A stretch of 64,000 bases of DNA from Martelella sp. HB161492 (GCF_013184775.1 NZ_JAATVV010000005.1:1-64000); one strand, 5' to 3'. Positions 44,005-53,277 are shown, counted from the first letter of the stretch. Made by a program: numbers and translations. Notes: generated by a model not told the origin, from the sequence alone.

Positions 44005-44508
44005 TCAGAGAGTCCCCGCAGCCTCGAGATGCCGATGCTTGTGGTTGCGCATGAGGTCGGCCATGTTCAGAATTTGCAGGACGGCGATCAGCACGGCGGT
44101 GATCGGCATGATCATATAGACCTCACCGATGGGAATACGCATGATCGGCGAGAACTGCGCCATTGACGAATTGACCGCCTTGATCCCGCCCGGCAGGAGG
44201 ATCAACAGTGCGAAAAGCAGCACGACGGCGTCATTGATCAGCATCAGGATCAGCTGCTTGCGTCCCGACATGGCATCGACCATGAAGACGAGAGAGAGAT
44301 GCTGACGGGTTCCGAAGGCATAGGCCGATCCGAGAAAGGCCATCCAGATCATCATGAAGCGCAGCAACTCTTCGGTATAGAGAGCCGGCGATGCCAGGAC
44401 GTAGCGGGTGAAGACCTGCCAGAGCATCAGGCAGACCATGACTGCCAGCATCGCCGAGGTCAGGTAGAGCAGTATTTTTTCCAGTGTTGTTTTTATCTTG
44501 TCCAGCAT
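44005..44508 (-). CDS. TRAP transporter small permease (DctQ type)
   Basis: 167 aa from the ATG at 44508 with GGAGGA before it. Four helices; LMLWQVFTRYVL and LYTEELLRFMMIWMAFLGSAY are the DctQ hallmarks. It pairs with the following DctM protein. The promoter is divergent from the LacI gene at 44695 and holds copy 1 of the 45 bp element. Confidence 0.88.
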   Translation of the reverse strand: MLDKIKTTLEKILLYLTSAMLAVMVCLMLWQVFTRYVLASPALYTEELLRFMMIWMAFLGSAYAFGTRQHLSLVFMVDAMSGRKQLILMLINDAVVLLFALLILLPGGIKAVNSSMAQFSPIMRIPIGEVYMIMPITAVLIAVLQILNMADLMRNHKHRHLEAAGTL

Positions 44509-44628
44509 GGGCTTCCTCCATGCCACACGGCGCGTCGAAGATATCGCGCAGTTCCGTTTGTGGCTGTTTTTCGCCGGTCCATTGTAAAGCGTTCCTCCGC
44601 GGAGGCCGACGAATATGAATATTATAAT

Positions 44629-44673
44629 GCAGCATGAAAAGTGATTGCGCTATATGAAACAATTTTTCATACT
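44629..44673. promoter_or_regulatory. 45 bp regulatory element, copy 1 (TGAAA-N5-TTTCA dyad)
   Basis: Lies between the divergent TRAP permease and LacI genes. It aligns without gaps with 50273-50317 and 51580-51624. The right half holds ATGAAA-N4-TTTTCAT-type dyad (TGAAA, N5, TTTCA), and a further ATGAAA lies at the left. The dyad resembles KdgR boxes of pectin regulons. Probably bound by the adjacent LacI-family protein. Confidence 0.7.
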
Positions 44674-44694
44674 GGGGCAAAGGGAGTGAACGCG

Positions 44695-45723
44695 ATGAAG
44701 AAGACCAGCAAACGTTTCCGTCTCAGTGATCTGGCCCGCTATTGCGGTGTCTCGCCGTCGACGGCCTCGCGGGCACTGTCCGGCACGCCCGGGGTCCGTC
44801 CCGAGCTTCGGGAGAAGATCCTCGAAGCGGCACGGTCGCAGAACTATCATGTGCCGACCTCGATTGCTGGCTACAAGGTGATCGTTGCAGCGAGTGCCAG
44901 CGCGATGATCGACTACCAGCGCAACCAGTTCACCGCCTTTGTGCTGGAAGGCATGCGCGAGCGCAGCGAAGTGCTTGGGCTGACACTGGTGACACGGGCC
45001 ATATCGGATCTTCAGGAGGAGCGCCGCATGCTGGAGGAGGCCGCGGAAGACGACGAGATTGCTGGTGTCTTGATGTTGACCATCGACGAAGACGAGATGC
45101 TGGCGCCGACGCGCTCGTTTCCAAAGCCGATCCTCCTGGTCAACGGCGATGACCCGCTGATGGAACTGTCCAGCATTGCTCCGCACAACCGAGCGGCGGC
45201 GGCGCTTGCCACGCGCTATCTCAAATCGCTCGGCCATGAACGCATTCTGTTTCTGGCCCGCCACGGCCGGCGCACGATCCTGCGGCGGCTGGAAGGCTGG
45301 CGAGACGAGATTGAGACCATTCCAGGCATAGACTGGAAGGATCTCGTCGTCGATGCCGCCGACTGGACACCTGACGCTGCCATTGAAGCGCTGCGCCGCT
45401 ATATCGGCGACGGGCCACCTGCTTTCACCGCTGTTCTCTGTGCCGGAGACAGTCTCGCAGCCGGTGCCATTCTTGGCCTGCGTTCCTTTGGCCTCTCCGT
45501 CCCGGATGATGTGTCAGTCGTCGGCATTGATGGCCTGCCCCAGAGTGATTTCCTCGATCCACCTTTGACCTCCGTGCAAATCCCGATGCGCGAGGTCGGT
45601 TCTGCCGCCCTCGACATGCTGCGCGATCATCTCGACAACGAGACGTGGTTGCCGCGCCGGATCGAGCTCTCCTGCACGCTGAGTGCGCGCGGCTCGGCCG
45701 CCGCCCCGAGGAAACAGCGATAG
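44695..45723 (+). CDS. LacI-family regulator of the pectin-oligosaccharide locus
   Basis: 342 aa from the ATG at 44695 with GGGAG upstream. The N-terminal HTH (LSDLARYCGVSPSTASRALSG, residues about 9-30) precedes a periplasmic-binding-protein-like effector domain (about 60-335, ending with DVSVVGIDGLP and the SVQIPMREVG strand). It is the only regulator among the TRAP, kduI and GH105 genes; the nearby 45 bp elements are its likely operators, and the effector should be a pectin breakdown product. Confidence 0.85.
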   Translation: MKKTSKRFRLSDLARYCGVSPSTASRALSGTPGVRPELREKILEAARSQNYHVPTSIAGYKVIVAASASAMIDYQRNQFTAFVLEGMRERSEVLGLTLVTRAISDLQEERRMLEEAAEDDEIAGVLMLTIDEDEMLAPTRSFPKPILLVNGDDPLMELSSIAPHNRAAAALATRYLKSLGHERILFLARHGRRTILRRLEGWRDEIETIPGIDWKDLVVDAADWTPDAAIEALRRYIGDGPPAFTAVLCAGDSLAAGAILGLRSFGLSVPDDVSVVGIDGLPQSDFLDPPLTSVQIPMREVGSAALDMLRDHLDNETWLPRRIELSCTLSARGSAAAPRKQR

Positions 45724-45756
45724 CGCCGCTTGATGGGCCCAAGCCCTGATGAAAAA

Positions 45757-45782
45757 GGCCGTGGCGCCGGCGCGTCACGGCC
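45757..45782. terminator. bidirectional terminator
   Basis: GGCCGTG (45757-45763) pairs with CACGGCC (45776-45782) around a GC-rich loop, with AAAAA on the left and a T-rich TTATTCTTT on the right. It separates the convergent LacI gene and the 832-aa gene and can end both transcripts. Confidence 0.75.
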
Positions 45783-45807
45783 CTTATTCTTTGCTGAAGC
45801 GCTGAGG

Positions 45808-48306
45808 TCAGGAGAAGACCTGCGTCTCGCCGCGGATAGTCCAGTCCGCCGGATTGAGACGGCGACCCTCGGCTTCGATCGTTCCGTCATTGCCGAAACA
45901 CACCTCACCATAGTCCGGATCATGGATCACGAGTGCACCTCCGCTCGGCTCTTCGGCATGCAGCGACGCGAACCGCACGCCAAAGCCGGCAAGCGTCGTC
46001 TCAGCCCTACCTGCAACGCCGAGCCGGATCAGCCAGGCCGTTTTGCGGCCATGCTGGCGGATTTCCATGCCAGCAGTCGGGCCGGTTTGAACCGTTTCGA
46101 GCGGGCCGGAGCCGATGACCAGAGCCATGGCATTGCCGCAGCGGGCCAGGGCTGAATTCTCCCGGCGGATCGCCTCGTCGAACACCTGTTCAGGAAACCA
46201 GATATGGCTGAACTCCGGCTGGCCCTCATTGGTCTCGAAAAGAACGACGGCCAGATCGCGATATTGGTGGACGCGCGGCAGTGAACCGCAACCGCCCCAA
46301 TAGGAGGGCCGGCCGAAACCGCAATGAATGACCTCGCCGGGATGGTTGATCCAGATCTGGGCATCGGGATTGTCACCGAGCCGCAGCTGTAGCACGGTTT
46401 CCTGGTAACCCCATTCACGCCAACGATAGCGGGCGAGCGAGCCCATCGCCGTATCGGCCGTCTTGTAGTGATAGAGATGGGCAAAGCTGTTCTCGCCCTG
46501 GGAGAAGGTCCATTCCCGTGCCGCATCGCCCGACAGGCAGGCGATAGCGCGGTTCTCCGCGGGAACGGCAAGGCCATGGTCGCGCAAGCAAAGAAGCAGT
46601 TGTGGCAGGGTCTGGAAAGTTCGGCCGTAATAGCCACGGGACCACAGAACGCGGGCGATCGCCGACAGTTCGCTGGTGCGCGCGGCCATCAGCGTATGTT
46701 CATAAGAGCGCCCCTGCGCGGCTGTCAGCGTGCCATGATGGGCAGAAGCCGCAACAATGGCGATCAGCCGCAGGATGGCATTGCCGGCCCGCCTCTTTAT
46801 GTCATCGTCATGGGCGAGTGCGTAGAGCGTGGTCAGACCTTTGAGATCAATGGGGAAATAGGGCACTGAATTGAATTCCGCCATCTCCCATCTCTCGAAG
46901 TGATCAAACCAGGCCCGCAAACGTTCCGCACCGCGCAGTGATTGCTCTGCGCCCTTGATCCCTGCGCGGACGAACATCTTGTCTGCGTGGAAATGTCCGG
47001 CAAGATAGGCCGCAGTGTGAAACAGAAGCGCATGGTTCTCCGAATAATACCACTGCACGTCATTGCCGGGCTCATCCATCCAGTAGCGGAAGTTCAGCGT
47101 TGCCGCGTCAATGCGCGCACGGATGGCATCGGACAGAAGGTCGCCATAGAGAATGCGGCCGAACAGCAGCGGCACCAGATGGAAGTCCGCGCAGTCATGG
47201 CAGTTCTCGATTTTCGGCAGCGAGACGGCAATCATCTCTTCGGTTCGGTCGCCAGAAAGCCCAAGGCCAAGCCTAGCTAGCGCCGATATCGCGTCGGCAT
47301 AGCCCTTGTCGGCGACATGATGAAGCGCTTCGTCGATTCTCTGATCGAGATTTTCAGGCGGCGCTCCCTGTTCCGCACAGCGGGCGATCTCGACCGTGAA
47401 GGGCCGCGACATCGTCAACCCGCCGGCGCTCAGGCGGACATCGAAATGGCGGAAATCGCTGTGGAAGGACGACACGTCGCCAACCTCCAGTCTGGACGAT
47501 CCCGATGGCAGGCTGCTGGTGAAAATATCGTGCTCTTCGGCGAGGAAGTCACCGGCGACCGCAATTTCGACCGCGAGATCCTGGCTGACCGTGACCGGGC
47601 ATCTGAAGGCCACCATTCCCGATGAATAGGCCGGATGTTCGAAATGCATGGCTTCGAGCAGCGCTTCCATCTCATCGGCAAGACGGTCGGCGCACGGCAC
47701 GGCGAGCGAGACATGGGCGGCAGGTCCGTCGAGATAGTCGAGCTCAAAGAAGTAGCGGGCATCGCGTTCAGCCAGATCGTCGAAGAAGACGGTGATCGTG
47801 TTGAGGCCTACTGCGAGCGAAACCTCAAATTCCTTCGCGGTCTCGAAGTTGCGCTGATAGATGCTCATATGGCCCGCTTCAACGCCATTGACGAAGAGAA
47901 CGGCGCCGCCACAGCAACTGAGTTTCAGTCGTGCGACCCCGGCCGTTTCGGCCTCGATACGGGTTTCAGCCCAGGCTGAAACTGCTGTGGCGCGAAACCA
48001 GAAGCCGGACAGGTCGACCCGTGGCGAGCCGAACGGCGTCCAGATCCGCGACGGGCCTTTCTTGTCGACGAGAACGGGGCGCCGGCCGTGCCGTTCCTGC
48101 AAAAAGGCCGTGCGGCACGGATATTCGTGGGGGATGAAGTTCTTTTCCTTGGTCAGGAAGAACTGTGCATCCATATGGCCGGACATGGTTGTATCGGCGA
48201 CATTGTATTCTTCCGGGGCGATAGCGGAAACATGCCAGTAGCAAACCGGCGCGCCCTTTGGCAGCGACCGGCGCAATGCACCATTCATTTCAGTTTCGTG
48301 TTTCAT
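45808..48306 (-). CDS. unrecognised 832-aa protein, candidate carbohydrate-active enzyme
   Basis: 832 aa, ATG at 48306 overlapping the kduI stop (GTG 48309 is the alternative). No signal peptide is seen, so it is probably cytoplasmic. Residues about 60-190 look like a jelly-roll sandwich (SRIWTPFGSPRVDLSGFWFRA, VNGVEAGHMSIYQRN); 310-600 is a helical, likely (alpha/alpha)-toroid domain with NDVQWYYSENHALLFHTAAYL, the part most like glycoside hydrolase or lyase toroids; the end is again beta-rich. Being in one operon with GH105 and kduI, it likely acts on pectic oligosaccharides. I do not recognise the family. Confidence 0.6.
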   Translation of the reverse strand: MKHETEMNGALRRSLPKGAPVCYWHVSAIAPEEYNVADTTMSGHMDAQFFLTKEKNFIPHEYPCRTAFLQERHGRRPVLVDKKGPSRIWTPFGSPRVDLSGFWFRATAVSAWAETRIEAETAGVARLKLSCCGGAVLFVNGVEAGHMSIYQRNFETAKEFEVSLAVGLNTITVFFDDLAERDARYFFELDYLDGPAAHVSLAVPCADRLADEMEALLEAMHFEHPAYSSGMVAFRCPVTVSQDLAVEIAVAGDFLAEEHDIFTSSLPSGSSRLEVGDVSSFHSDFRHFDVRLSAGGLTMSRPFTVEIARCAEQGAPPENLDQRIDEALHHVADKGYADAISALARLGLGLSGDRTEEMIAVSLPKIENCHDCADFHLVPLLFGRILYGDLLSDAIRARIDAATLNFRYWMDEPGNDVQWYYSENHALLFHTAAYLAGHFHADKMFVRAGIKGAEQSLRGAERLRAWFDHFERWEMAEFNSVPYFPIDLKGLTTLYALAHDDDIKRRAGNAILRLIAIVAASAHHGTLTAAQGRSYEHTLMAARTSELSAIARVLWSRGYYGRTFQTLPQLLLCLRDHGLAVPAENRAIACLSGDAAREWTFSQGENSFAHLYHYKTADTAMGSLARYRWREWGYQETVLQLRLGDNPDAQIWINHPGEVIHCGFGRPSYWGGCGSLPRVHQYRDLAVVLFETNEGQPEFSHIWFPEQVFDEAIRRENSALARCGNAMALVIGSGPLETVQTGPTAGMEIRQHGRKTAWLIRLGVAGRAETTLAGFGVRFASLHAEEPSGGALVIHDPDYGEVCFGNDGTIEAEGRRLNPADWTIRGETQVFS

Positions 48307-49148
48307 CACAGCAGATCTTTCACGGCGACGGGCGAGACATCGTTATAAGCCTTGTTCTCACCTGTCATGCCCCAGACGAAGCAATAGGGCCCTGTTCCAG
48401 CCCCCATATGGATGGACCAGGCGGGTGACAGAATGCCCTGACGGTCGGCAACGACAATGCTGCGCACCTGTTGCGGTTCACCCATGAAATGCATCACGCG
48501 GTCCTCGGCGGCCATGTTGAAATAAACATAGGCCTCCATGCGGCGTTCATGCACATGCGGCGGTTCCGTGTTCCAGATGCTGCCGGGAGCCGTTTCGGTG
48601 ATCCCCATCAGCAGCAGGCAGCTCGGCGACACTTCGGGATGAATGTACATTCTCAACGTGCGCTTGTTGGCATGGGCTTCATCGCCCATGGTAACCGGTT
48701 TGGACTCTGCCCTGCGGATCAGCGCGGTTGGCACGGCATAGCCGGCGGGCACCGAATTCATGTAGAAAGCGGCCGGATTGTCAGGGTCGAGACCGGCGAG
48801 TTTGACCGACTTGGTATCCCGTCCGACATAGAGAATGTCGCGATGTTCCATTGTGAACACCTGACCGTCCACCGTTGCGGTTCCCGGACCGCCGAGATTG
48901 GCGATCCCCATCTCGCGGGCATCGAAAAATCCGGGTGTTCCGACCGCAGATCCATCGGCAATCTCGGCCTCGCCATGGATGGCCAGGAATCCGCCGATAA
49001 TCATGCGATCGACATGGGTGTAAACCATCTGCAGCCTGTCTGCGACGAACAGCCTCTCGAGCAGGAACTCTTCACGCAGACGTTCATTGGAATAGCCGCG
49101 CACATCCTTGGGCGACACGGAATAACGGGTATCTTCAAACATGATCAT
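48306..49148 (-). CDS. kduI: 5-dehydro-4-deoxy-D-glucuronate isomerase
   Basis: 280 aa, full KduI length. Characteristic parts are the cupin metal-binding IHPEVSPS and EPPHVHERRMEAYVYF segments with the zinc histidines and glutamate, VDRMIIGG near the start and WSIHMGAGT late. It converts 5-keto-4-deoxyuronate, formed from unsaturated uronic acid released by GH105/GH88 enzymes or lyases, into 3-deoxy-glycero-hexodiulosonate. It overlaps both neighbours by a few bases, so the three enzymes are one operon. kduD is not in the window. Confidence 0.93.
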   Translation of the reverse strand: MIMFEDTRYSVSPKDVRGYSNERLREEFLLERLFVADRLQMVYTHVDRMIIGGFLAIHGEAEIADGSAVGTPGFFDAREMGIANLGGPGTATVDGQVFTMEHRDILYVGRDTKSVKLAGLDPDNPAAFYMNSVPAGYAVPTALIRRAESKPVTMGDEAHANKRTLRMYIHPEVSPSCLLLMGITETAPGSIWNTEPPHVHERRMEAYVYFNMAAEDRVMHFMGEPQQVRSIVVADRQGILSPAWSIHMGAGTGPYCFVWGMTGENKAYNDVSPVAVKDLL

Positions 49149-50233
49149 GCCTCTTCGCTGGCGATGTTGAGCGCTTCGACCAGAAGCAACAGGGCCATGG
49201 ACTGGCCATAGCCGGTCGGCTGGATCGGAATGTCCCTGTAGAACTGCAGGTCGTGGCCCATGCGCGTGCCATAGGAAACATTGCCGACGACACCGTCATC
49301 GCCGATATTCTTCACAGTCACGGCAAGGGCCTTCAGCCCGGCATCGCGCCAGCTTGCAGGACCGATCCCGAGCCTTGCGCCCTTGAGCAGGGCGTAGCCA
49401 ATCGCAGCGGTGGCCGAGATTTCCTCATAGGAGGTTTCATCGTCGACCAGCGTGTGCCACGCGCCGCTTTCGGCCTGATAGCCGATCAGCGTTTCGAGCT
49501 GCGCGCGCACCACCTCGGTCAGGTAGCGACGGGTCGCCTCATCCAGTTCGGCTAGTTCCAGGAGGTCGAGAACGCCGGCTGAGATCCATGAATTGCCGCG
49601 GGCCCAGCGCGCACGGGCAAAATTGTGGTGGCCGTCGAAGGTGAAGCCGTGAAACCACAGGCCCGTTTCGTGTTCCGCAAGATAAAAGGTGTGTATGAGA
49701 AACTGAAACGCCGCCTCGCTCACCAGGTCTTTGCGCCCTGCGGCCTGGCCATAGCTGGCCAGAAACAGGGCGACCATGAAGAGCGTATCGTCCCAGAGTT
49801 CGTCGTCATTGATTTTATCTGAGACATTGTGCTGGAAACCGCCGCAGCGCGTGCGTGGCATCTCTGAGAGAAGCTGATCAGCCCAGCGCTTCAGCGGTTC
49901 TTCCCAGCGCGGATCGCGGGTTTCCTGCCACAGAAGCGACAGGGGCAGCATCGGTGCGGTGGTGTTGACATTCTGCGGCGGAAGGCCTTTTTCGATCTGG
50001 CCGGCATACCAGTCCTCCAGCAGCATGCGGATCGAGCTGTCGCCGGTCCGGCGCCACATCTGGGCAAGGCCGTAGAGGCCGACGCCCTGCGGCCATTCCC
50101 AGGAATTGAAGCTGACATAGTCTCCCGCCGAACCGTCAAGATTTGGCTCGTTGAATTTCCCCTCATCGCGCAGCGACTTCAAACCATCAACCACGAGGTC
50201 GATCTTCTGTTTCAGGTGTTTTGCCGAGAGCAC
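49145..50233 (-). CDS. GH105/GH88-type unsaturated rhamnogalacturonyl hydrolase
   Basis: 362 aa. The start is a GTG at 50233 with GGAGG 7 nt upstream; an ATG at 50314 lies inside the promoter element and is rejected. The (alpha/alpha)6 enzyme shows QNVNTTAPML, DDELWDDTLFMVALFLA with the catalytic-type Asp, RARWARGNSWISAG and the late PTGYGQSMALLL. The family hydrates and cleaves the unsaturated uronic acid left by pectate/rhamnogalacturonan lyases. With no signal peptide it should act in the cytoplasm on imported oligomers, feeding kduI. Confidence 0.85.
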   Translation of the reverse strand: MLSAKHLKQKIDLVVDGLKSLRDEGKFNEPNLDGSAGDYVSFNSWEWPQGVGLYGLAQMWRRTGDSSIRMLLEDWYAGQIEKGLPPQNVNTTAPMLPLSLLWQETRDPRWEEPLKRWADQLLSEMPRTRCGGFQHNVSDKINDDELWDDTLFMVALFLASYGQAAGRKDLVSEAAFQFLIHTFYLAEHETGLWFHGFTFDGHHNFARARWARGNSWISAGVLDLLELAELDEATRRYLTEVVRAQLETLIGYQAESGAWHTLVDDETSYEEISATAAIGYALLKGARLGIGPASWRDAGLKALAVTVKNIGDDGVVGNVSYGTRMGHDLQFYRDIPIQPTGYGQSMALLLLVEALNIASEEA

Positions 50234-50272
50234 CGCATTTCCTCCATTTTCATTTCTTGGTGGCAATAATAT

Positions 50273-50317
50273 GCAGTATGAAAATCTATTGCGAAATATG
50301 AAATAAAATTTCATTCA
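50273..50317. promoter_or_regulatory. 45 bp regulatory element, copy 2
   Basis: Upstream of the GH105 gene. The dyad is ATGAAAT-AAA-ATTTCAT, the best of the three copies. The gapless match to copies at 44629 and 51580 runs the full 45 bp. Confidence 0.7.
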
Positions 50318-50446
50318 GATTCGGTTGACGTTTCGCAAGAGCGGACCGCGGCAGAAGGATCGCGGACGATCTGCCTTGAATGGGCGGCGACAGAGGATAG
50401 CCTGCAGCCTGACACCGCCGTCGCCCGAGGGCCTCCGGAAAAGCTA

Positions 50447-50487
50447 AAAGGCGCCCTTCCGCGCGCGCTGCGCAAAAGGACGCCTTT
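50447..50487 (-). terminator. terminator after the TRAP binding-protein gene
   Basis: AAAGGCG (50447-50453) and CGCCTTT (50481-50487) pair around a GC-rich loop; on the minus strand the stem ends in TTTT. It lies 25 bp past the stop of the binding-protein gene and separates it from the GH105 operon. Confidence 0.6.
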
Positions 50488-50511
50488 CAGTAATGTCAGA
50501 AATTCCGAGGA

Positions 50512-51489
50512 TTATTGGGCGTTCTGAATGGCATCAACCAATTGGCCGATTGCCGGGTTGGCTTTGTATTCCTCGATCAGCGGCGCGACCTTTTCCTGAA
50601 ATGGGGCCTTGTCGGGGCGGACGATCTCGACACCCATGTCGGCAATCTGCTTCATGGCTTCGTCTACCGCTTCGTTCCAGGCCTTCTTCTGGGCTTCCGT
50701 CGCGTGAACAGCGGCTTCCTTGATGATGGCCTGCTGCTCATCAGTCAGCTTTGCCAGAGCTGTGTTGGAAATGACCAGAAAATCAGGAATACGCAGGTGT
50801 TCATCGAGCGAATAGCATTTAACGACTTCGCCGTGGCGGCCAAGCGTCAGTGCCGTCGGGTTGTTCTCGGCTCCGTCGATCACGCCCTGCTGCAGGGCGG
50901 TGTAGATTTCGCCATAGGGAAGCGGTGTCGGAATGCCGCCCATCAGCTCGACCATCCGGATCGATGTGTGGGAGTTGATGACGCGCAGCTTCTGTCCCTT
51001 CAGATCATCCGGCGTTTCAACGCACTTGGACTTGGTGTAGAAGGAGCGGGCTCCGCTGTCGAAATAGGTCAGCCCCTTGAAACCGCTCTCGATCGAGGCA
51101 TCATAGACCGGATCGATGATCGGTCCGTCCATCACCTTGTAGAAGTGTTCCTGATCCGAAAACAGATAGGGCAGGGTGAAAGCTTGGTAGATCGGATTGA
51201 AGTTCTCGAGATTGGCGGCGCTGACGCGGGTGATGTCGACCGCACCGTTCTGAACCTGTTCGAGAACCTCACGTTCCGAACCCAGAACGGCATTCATGTA
51301 AAGGCGGATCTTGACGTCGCCGTTGGTCTTCTCCTCAACCTCGTCGGCGAATTGCTGAAGGATGATGCTGGTCGGGTGGTCTGCCGCAAGGGCATCAGCC
51401 AGTTTCAGCCGTACTGCGGCGTTGGCCGCAGTTGATGACAGTGCAATACCTGCCGCCAGCGCGACAAGTGCGTAGGTCGTATTCTTCAT
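50512..51489 (-). CDS. TRAP transporter binding protein (DctP type)
   Basis: 325 aa with a Sec signal cut near ANA-A. DctP-family features are LADALAADHPT, FTLPYLFSDQEHF, GLTYFDSGARSFYT and the conserved ligand Arg region (KLRVINSHTSIRMVELMGG) with PYGEIYTALQQGVIDGAENN. It captures an organic acid in the periplasm for the DctQM permeases at 42681-44508. The two units are 6 kb apart but share the 45 bp element. Ligand most likely a uronate or unsaturated uronate oligomer. Confidence 0.88.
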   Translation of the reverse strand: MKNTTYALVALAAGIALSSTAANAAVRLKLADALAADHPTSIILQQFADEVEEKTNGDVKIRLYMNAVLGSEREVLEQVQNGAVDITRVSAANLENFNPIYQAFTLPYLFSDQEHFYKVMDGPIIDPVYDASIESGFKGLTYFDSGARSFYTKSKCVETPDDLKGQKLRVINSHTSIRMVELMGGIPTPLPYGEIYTALQQGVIDGAENNPTALTLGRHGEVVKCYSLDEHLRIPDFLVISNTALAKLTDEQQAIIKEAAVHATEAQKKAWNEAVDEAMKQIADMGVEIVRPDKAPFQEKVAPLIEEYKANPAIGQLVDAIQNAQ

Positions 51490-51579
51490 TATCTCACTCC
51501 CAGATGAAAGGTCCCGTTCCTCCCGTCATGACGCTCGGCGGCATGAATTGGAAAGGAGCACTTTTCTGGAATAGAGTAT

Positions 51580-51624
51580 GCAAAATGAAATTTTATTTCT
51601 CAAGTTGAAAGAAAATTTCATTTC
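51580..51624. promoter_or_regulatory. 45 bp regulatory element, copy 3
   Basis: About 90 bp upstream of the TRAP binding-protein start. It has TTGAAAGAAAATTTCATTT with the TGAAA-N5-TTTCA dyad and the left ATGAAA. It is the most divergent of the three copies. Confidence 0.65.
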
Positions 51625-51747
51625 AAATCGTCTCCGAACATCAGGCGCCGGTTCCCCGACAGGACGGCCCTGGCTGGCCGTCGACATCAAGGGGCACCGG
51701 GCTAAGACACCCGGCGCCCCTTGAAAGCATCGGCCCGAAGCGAAGGG

Positions 51748-53082
51748 TTAATGTTCAGCGCTCAGAAAATCGAAGCGCAGTGCCTGGGCTGTGCGCGGCT
51801 GGAAGCCGGCCCAGTAGGTATGGTCTGCAGCAGGCTTTCCGTCGACCATGTCATAGACGCCATCATTGGAGACGGGCACAAGATCCAGATAGGTCTGCAT
51901 CGCCGCGTCGCCCTTCAGATACTTGCCGAGCCAGGCCGTGCCAAAATGGGTGGCAATATTGTTCATGCGCACATTGTCCCAGACGAAGTCGGTGTAATGC
52001 ATGGCGAGATTGAATTTCAGATCGGGGTCGTAGACCCATGCTTCTTCCGGCGCGGGCATGGGGGCGCCGACATTGTGATTGGCGCCTTCAAACACCAGAA
52101 AGCCGCGATCAACGCCTTTTGCACCCTGAAATGTCGGCAGAACGCCATCCTTGTAGCCGACGGTATCATCATTCGATCCGCCGATGAAAAGGGTTGGGAC
52201 GCGAATGCCTTTCAAGGTCTCATCATCAAAGAAGCCGCTGGAATAGCCGGCCGGCGCAAAAACGATTGCTGTCTTGATGCGGGGATCGAAGCGGCCGCGA
52301 TAGGCAGGCGAACTTGCCCGATAGCGCTCCAGCGTACCTGCCGGCGCGTGCCAGAACCCTTCTCGCGCGTCGACCGCCTGATCCGTCAGGCCGATACCGA
52401 CTGAAACGAGAGTACCATAGGCGCCCATGGAGTAGCCGATGATCGCCGTATCCCCGGCATCGACAAGACCATTCAGGAAACTGTCCGGATCCTGCGACAG
52501 GCGGGCGATTTCGTCGAGCACAAACATCTGGTCTTCCGAACGGTTGACCAAGGCCGATGGGAAAGATCGCAGCGTGCTGTAGGTGGTGTCCGTGTGGTCG
52601 ATCGAGACCACGACATAGCCCTTGGATGCCAGATTTTCTGCGATCGGCGACATCAGGAACCGGTTGCCGGGGTAGCCATGTGAGACAATGACCAGTGGAA
52701 AGCCCGTTTCCGATTTTGCCGGTGCGGCGTCTAGCATGGCCTTGCCGTGCAGATCGACCAAGGTTTTGCCATCGCGCATATAGGCCTTAAGCGTCGTCGA
52801 ACCGGTAGCCTCGCTATCGGCCGGATACCAGATCTCGACCGGCAGCGGGCGATCATAACGGGGCATCTGATCCGGAGTGGTCATGTCCGCAGTCACATTG
52901 GCGATGTCGATCTGGTCCTTATGAACGAGCGTCAGTTCACGCACGCCCACCATCTGGTCACCATAAGCGGCCAGCGCGGGCGCATCAGGCCGGATGACAT
53001 CAATTCTGTTTTCGGCCAAGGCCGGCACTCCCATGGCGGCCAGCAGGACCACGCCACAAACCAATCTGCTTATCGCATGCAT
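51748..53082 (-). CDS. exported alpha/beta hydrolase (dienelactone/PAF-acetylhydrolase-like)
   Basis: 444 aa from the ATG at 53082 with GAGGAG just before it; the reading to 53211 runs through the operator. A Sec signal (cut at ALA-E) precedes the hydrolase domain with oxyanion region VSHGYPGNR, nucleophile GYSMGAYG near residue 220, an acid in FIGGSNDDTVG and a late GANHNVG histidine. It resembles large secreted dienelactone-hydrolase/PAF-acetylhydrolase-like esterases. Divergent from its probable LacI regulator. Substrate unknown; an ester on plant polymer is plausible. Confidence 0.75.
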   Translation of the reverse strand: MHAISRLVCGVVLLAAMGVPALAENRIDVIRPDAPALAAYGDQMVGVRELTLVHKDQIDIANVTADMTTPDQMPRYDRPLPVEIWYPADSEATGSTTLKAYMRDGKTLVDLHGKAMLDAAPAKSETGFPLVIVSHGYPGNRFLMSPIAENLASKGYVVVSIDHTDTTYSTLRSFPSALVNRSEDQMFVLDEIARLSQDPDSFLNGLVDAGDTAIIGYSMGAYGTLVSVGIGLTDQAVDAREGFWHAPAGTLERYRASSPAYRGRFDPRIKTAIVFAPAGYSSGFFDDETLKGIRVPTLFIGGSNDDTVGYKDGVLPTFQGAKGVDRGFLVFEGANHNVGAPMPAPEEAWVYDPDLKFNLAMHYTDFVWDNVRMNNIATHFGTAWLGKYLKGDAAMQTYLDLVPVSNDGVYDMVDGKPAADHTYWAGFQPRTAQALRFDFLSAEH

Positions 53083-53153
53083 TTCAATCTCCTCAAAAAT
53101 CACTCCTTTGCTGTCCGTCTCGCTATTTCCGGCCGGCGGGCAGCAGTATCCCA

Positions 53154-53179
53154 AATAAGGGTAATCGATTACCCTTATT
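53154..53179. promoter_or_regulatory. perfect 26 bp palindrome, LacI operator
   Basis: Half-site AATAAGGGTAATC is repeated as its exact complement with no spacer, centred on the CG step typical of LacI-family operators. It lies between the divergent hydrolase and LacI genes, 72 bp from the hydrolase start, so it should control both. Confidence 0.85.
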
Positions 53180-53277
53180 GCAAGGTTGAACTTTTCTGTC
53201 TTTTTAGGCAAGTCGTTATCACGGCCGGACCTGCGATATTTTCGCCTGCGCCGACAACAGCCCCCAGGGAACGCGCC

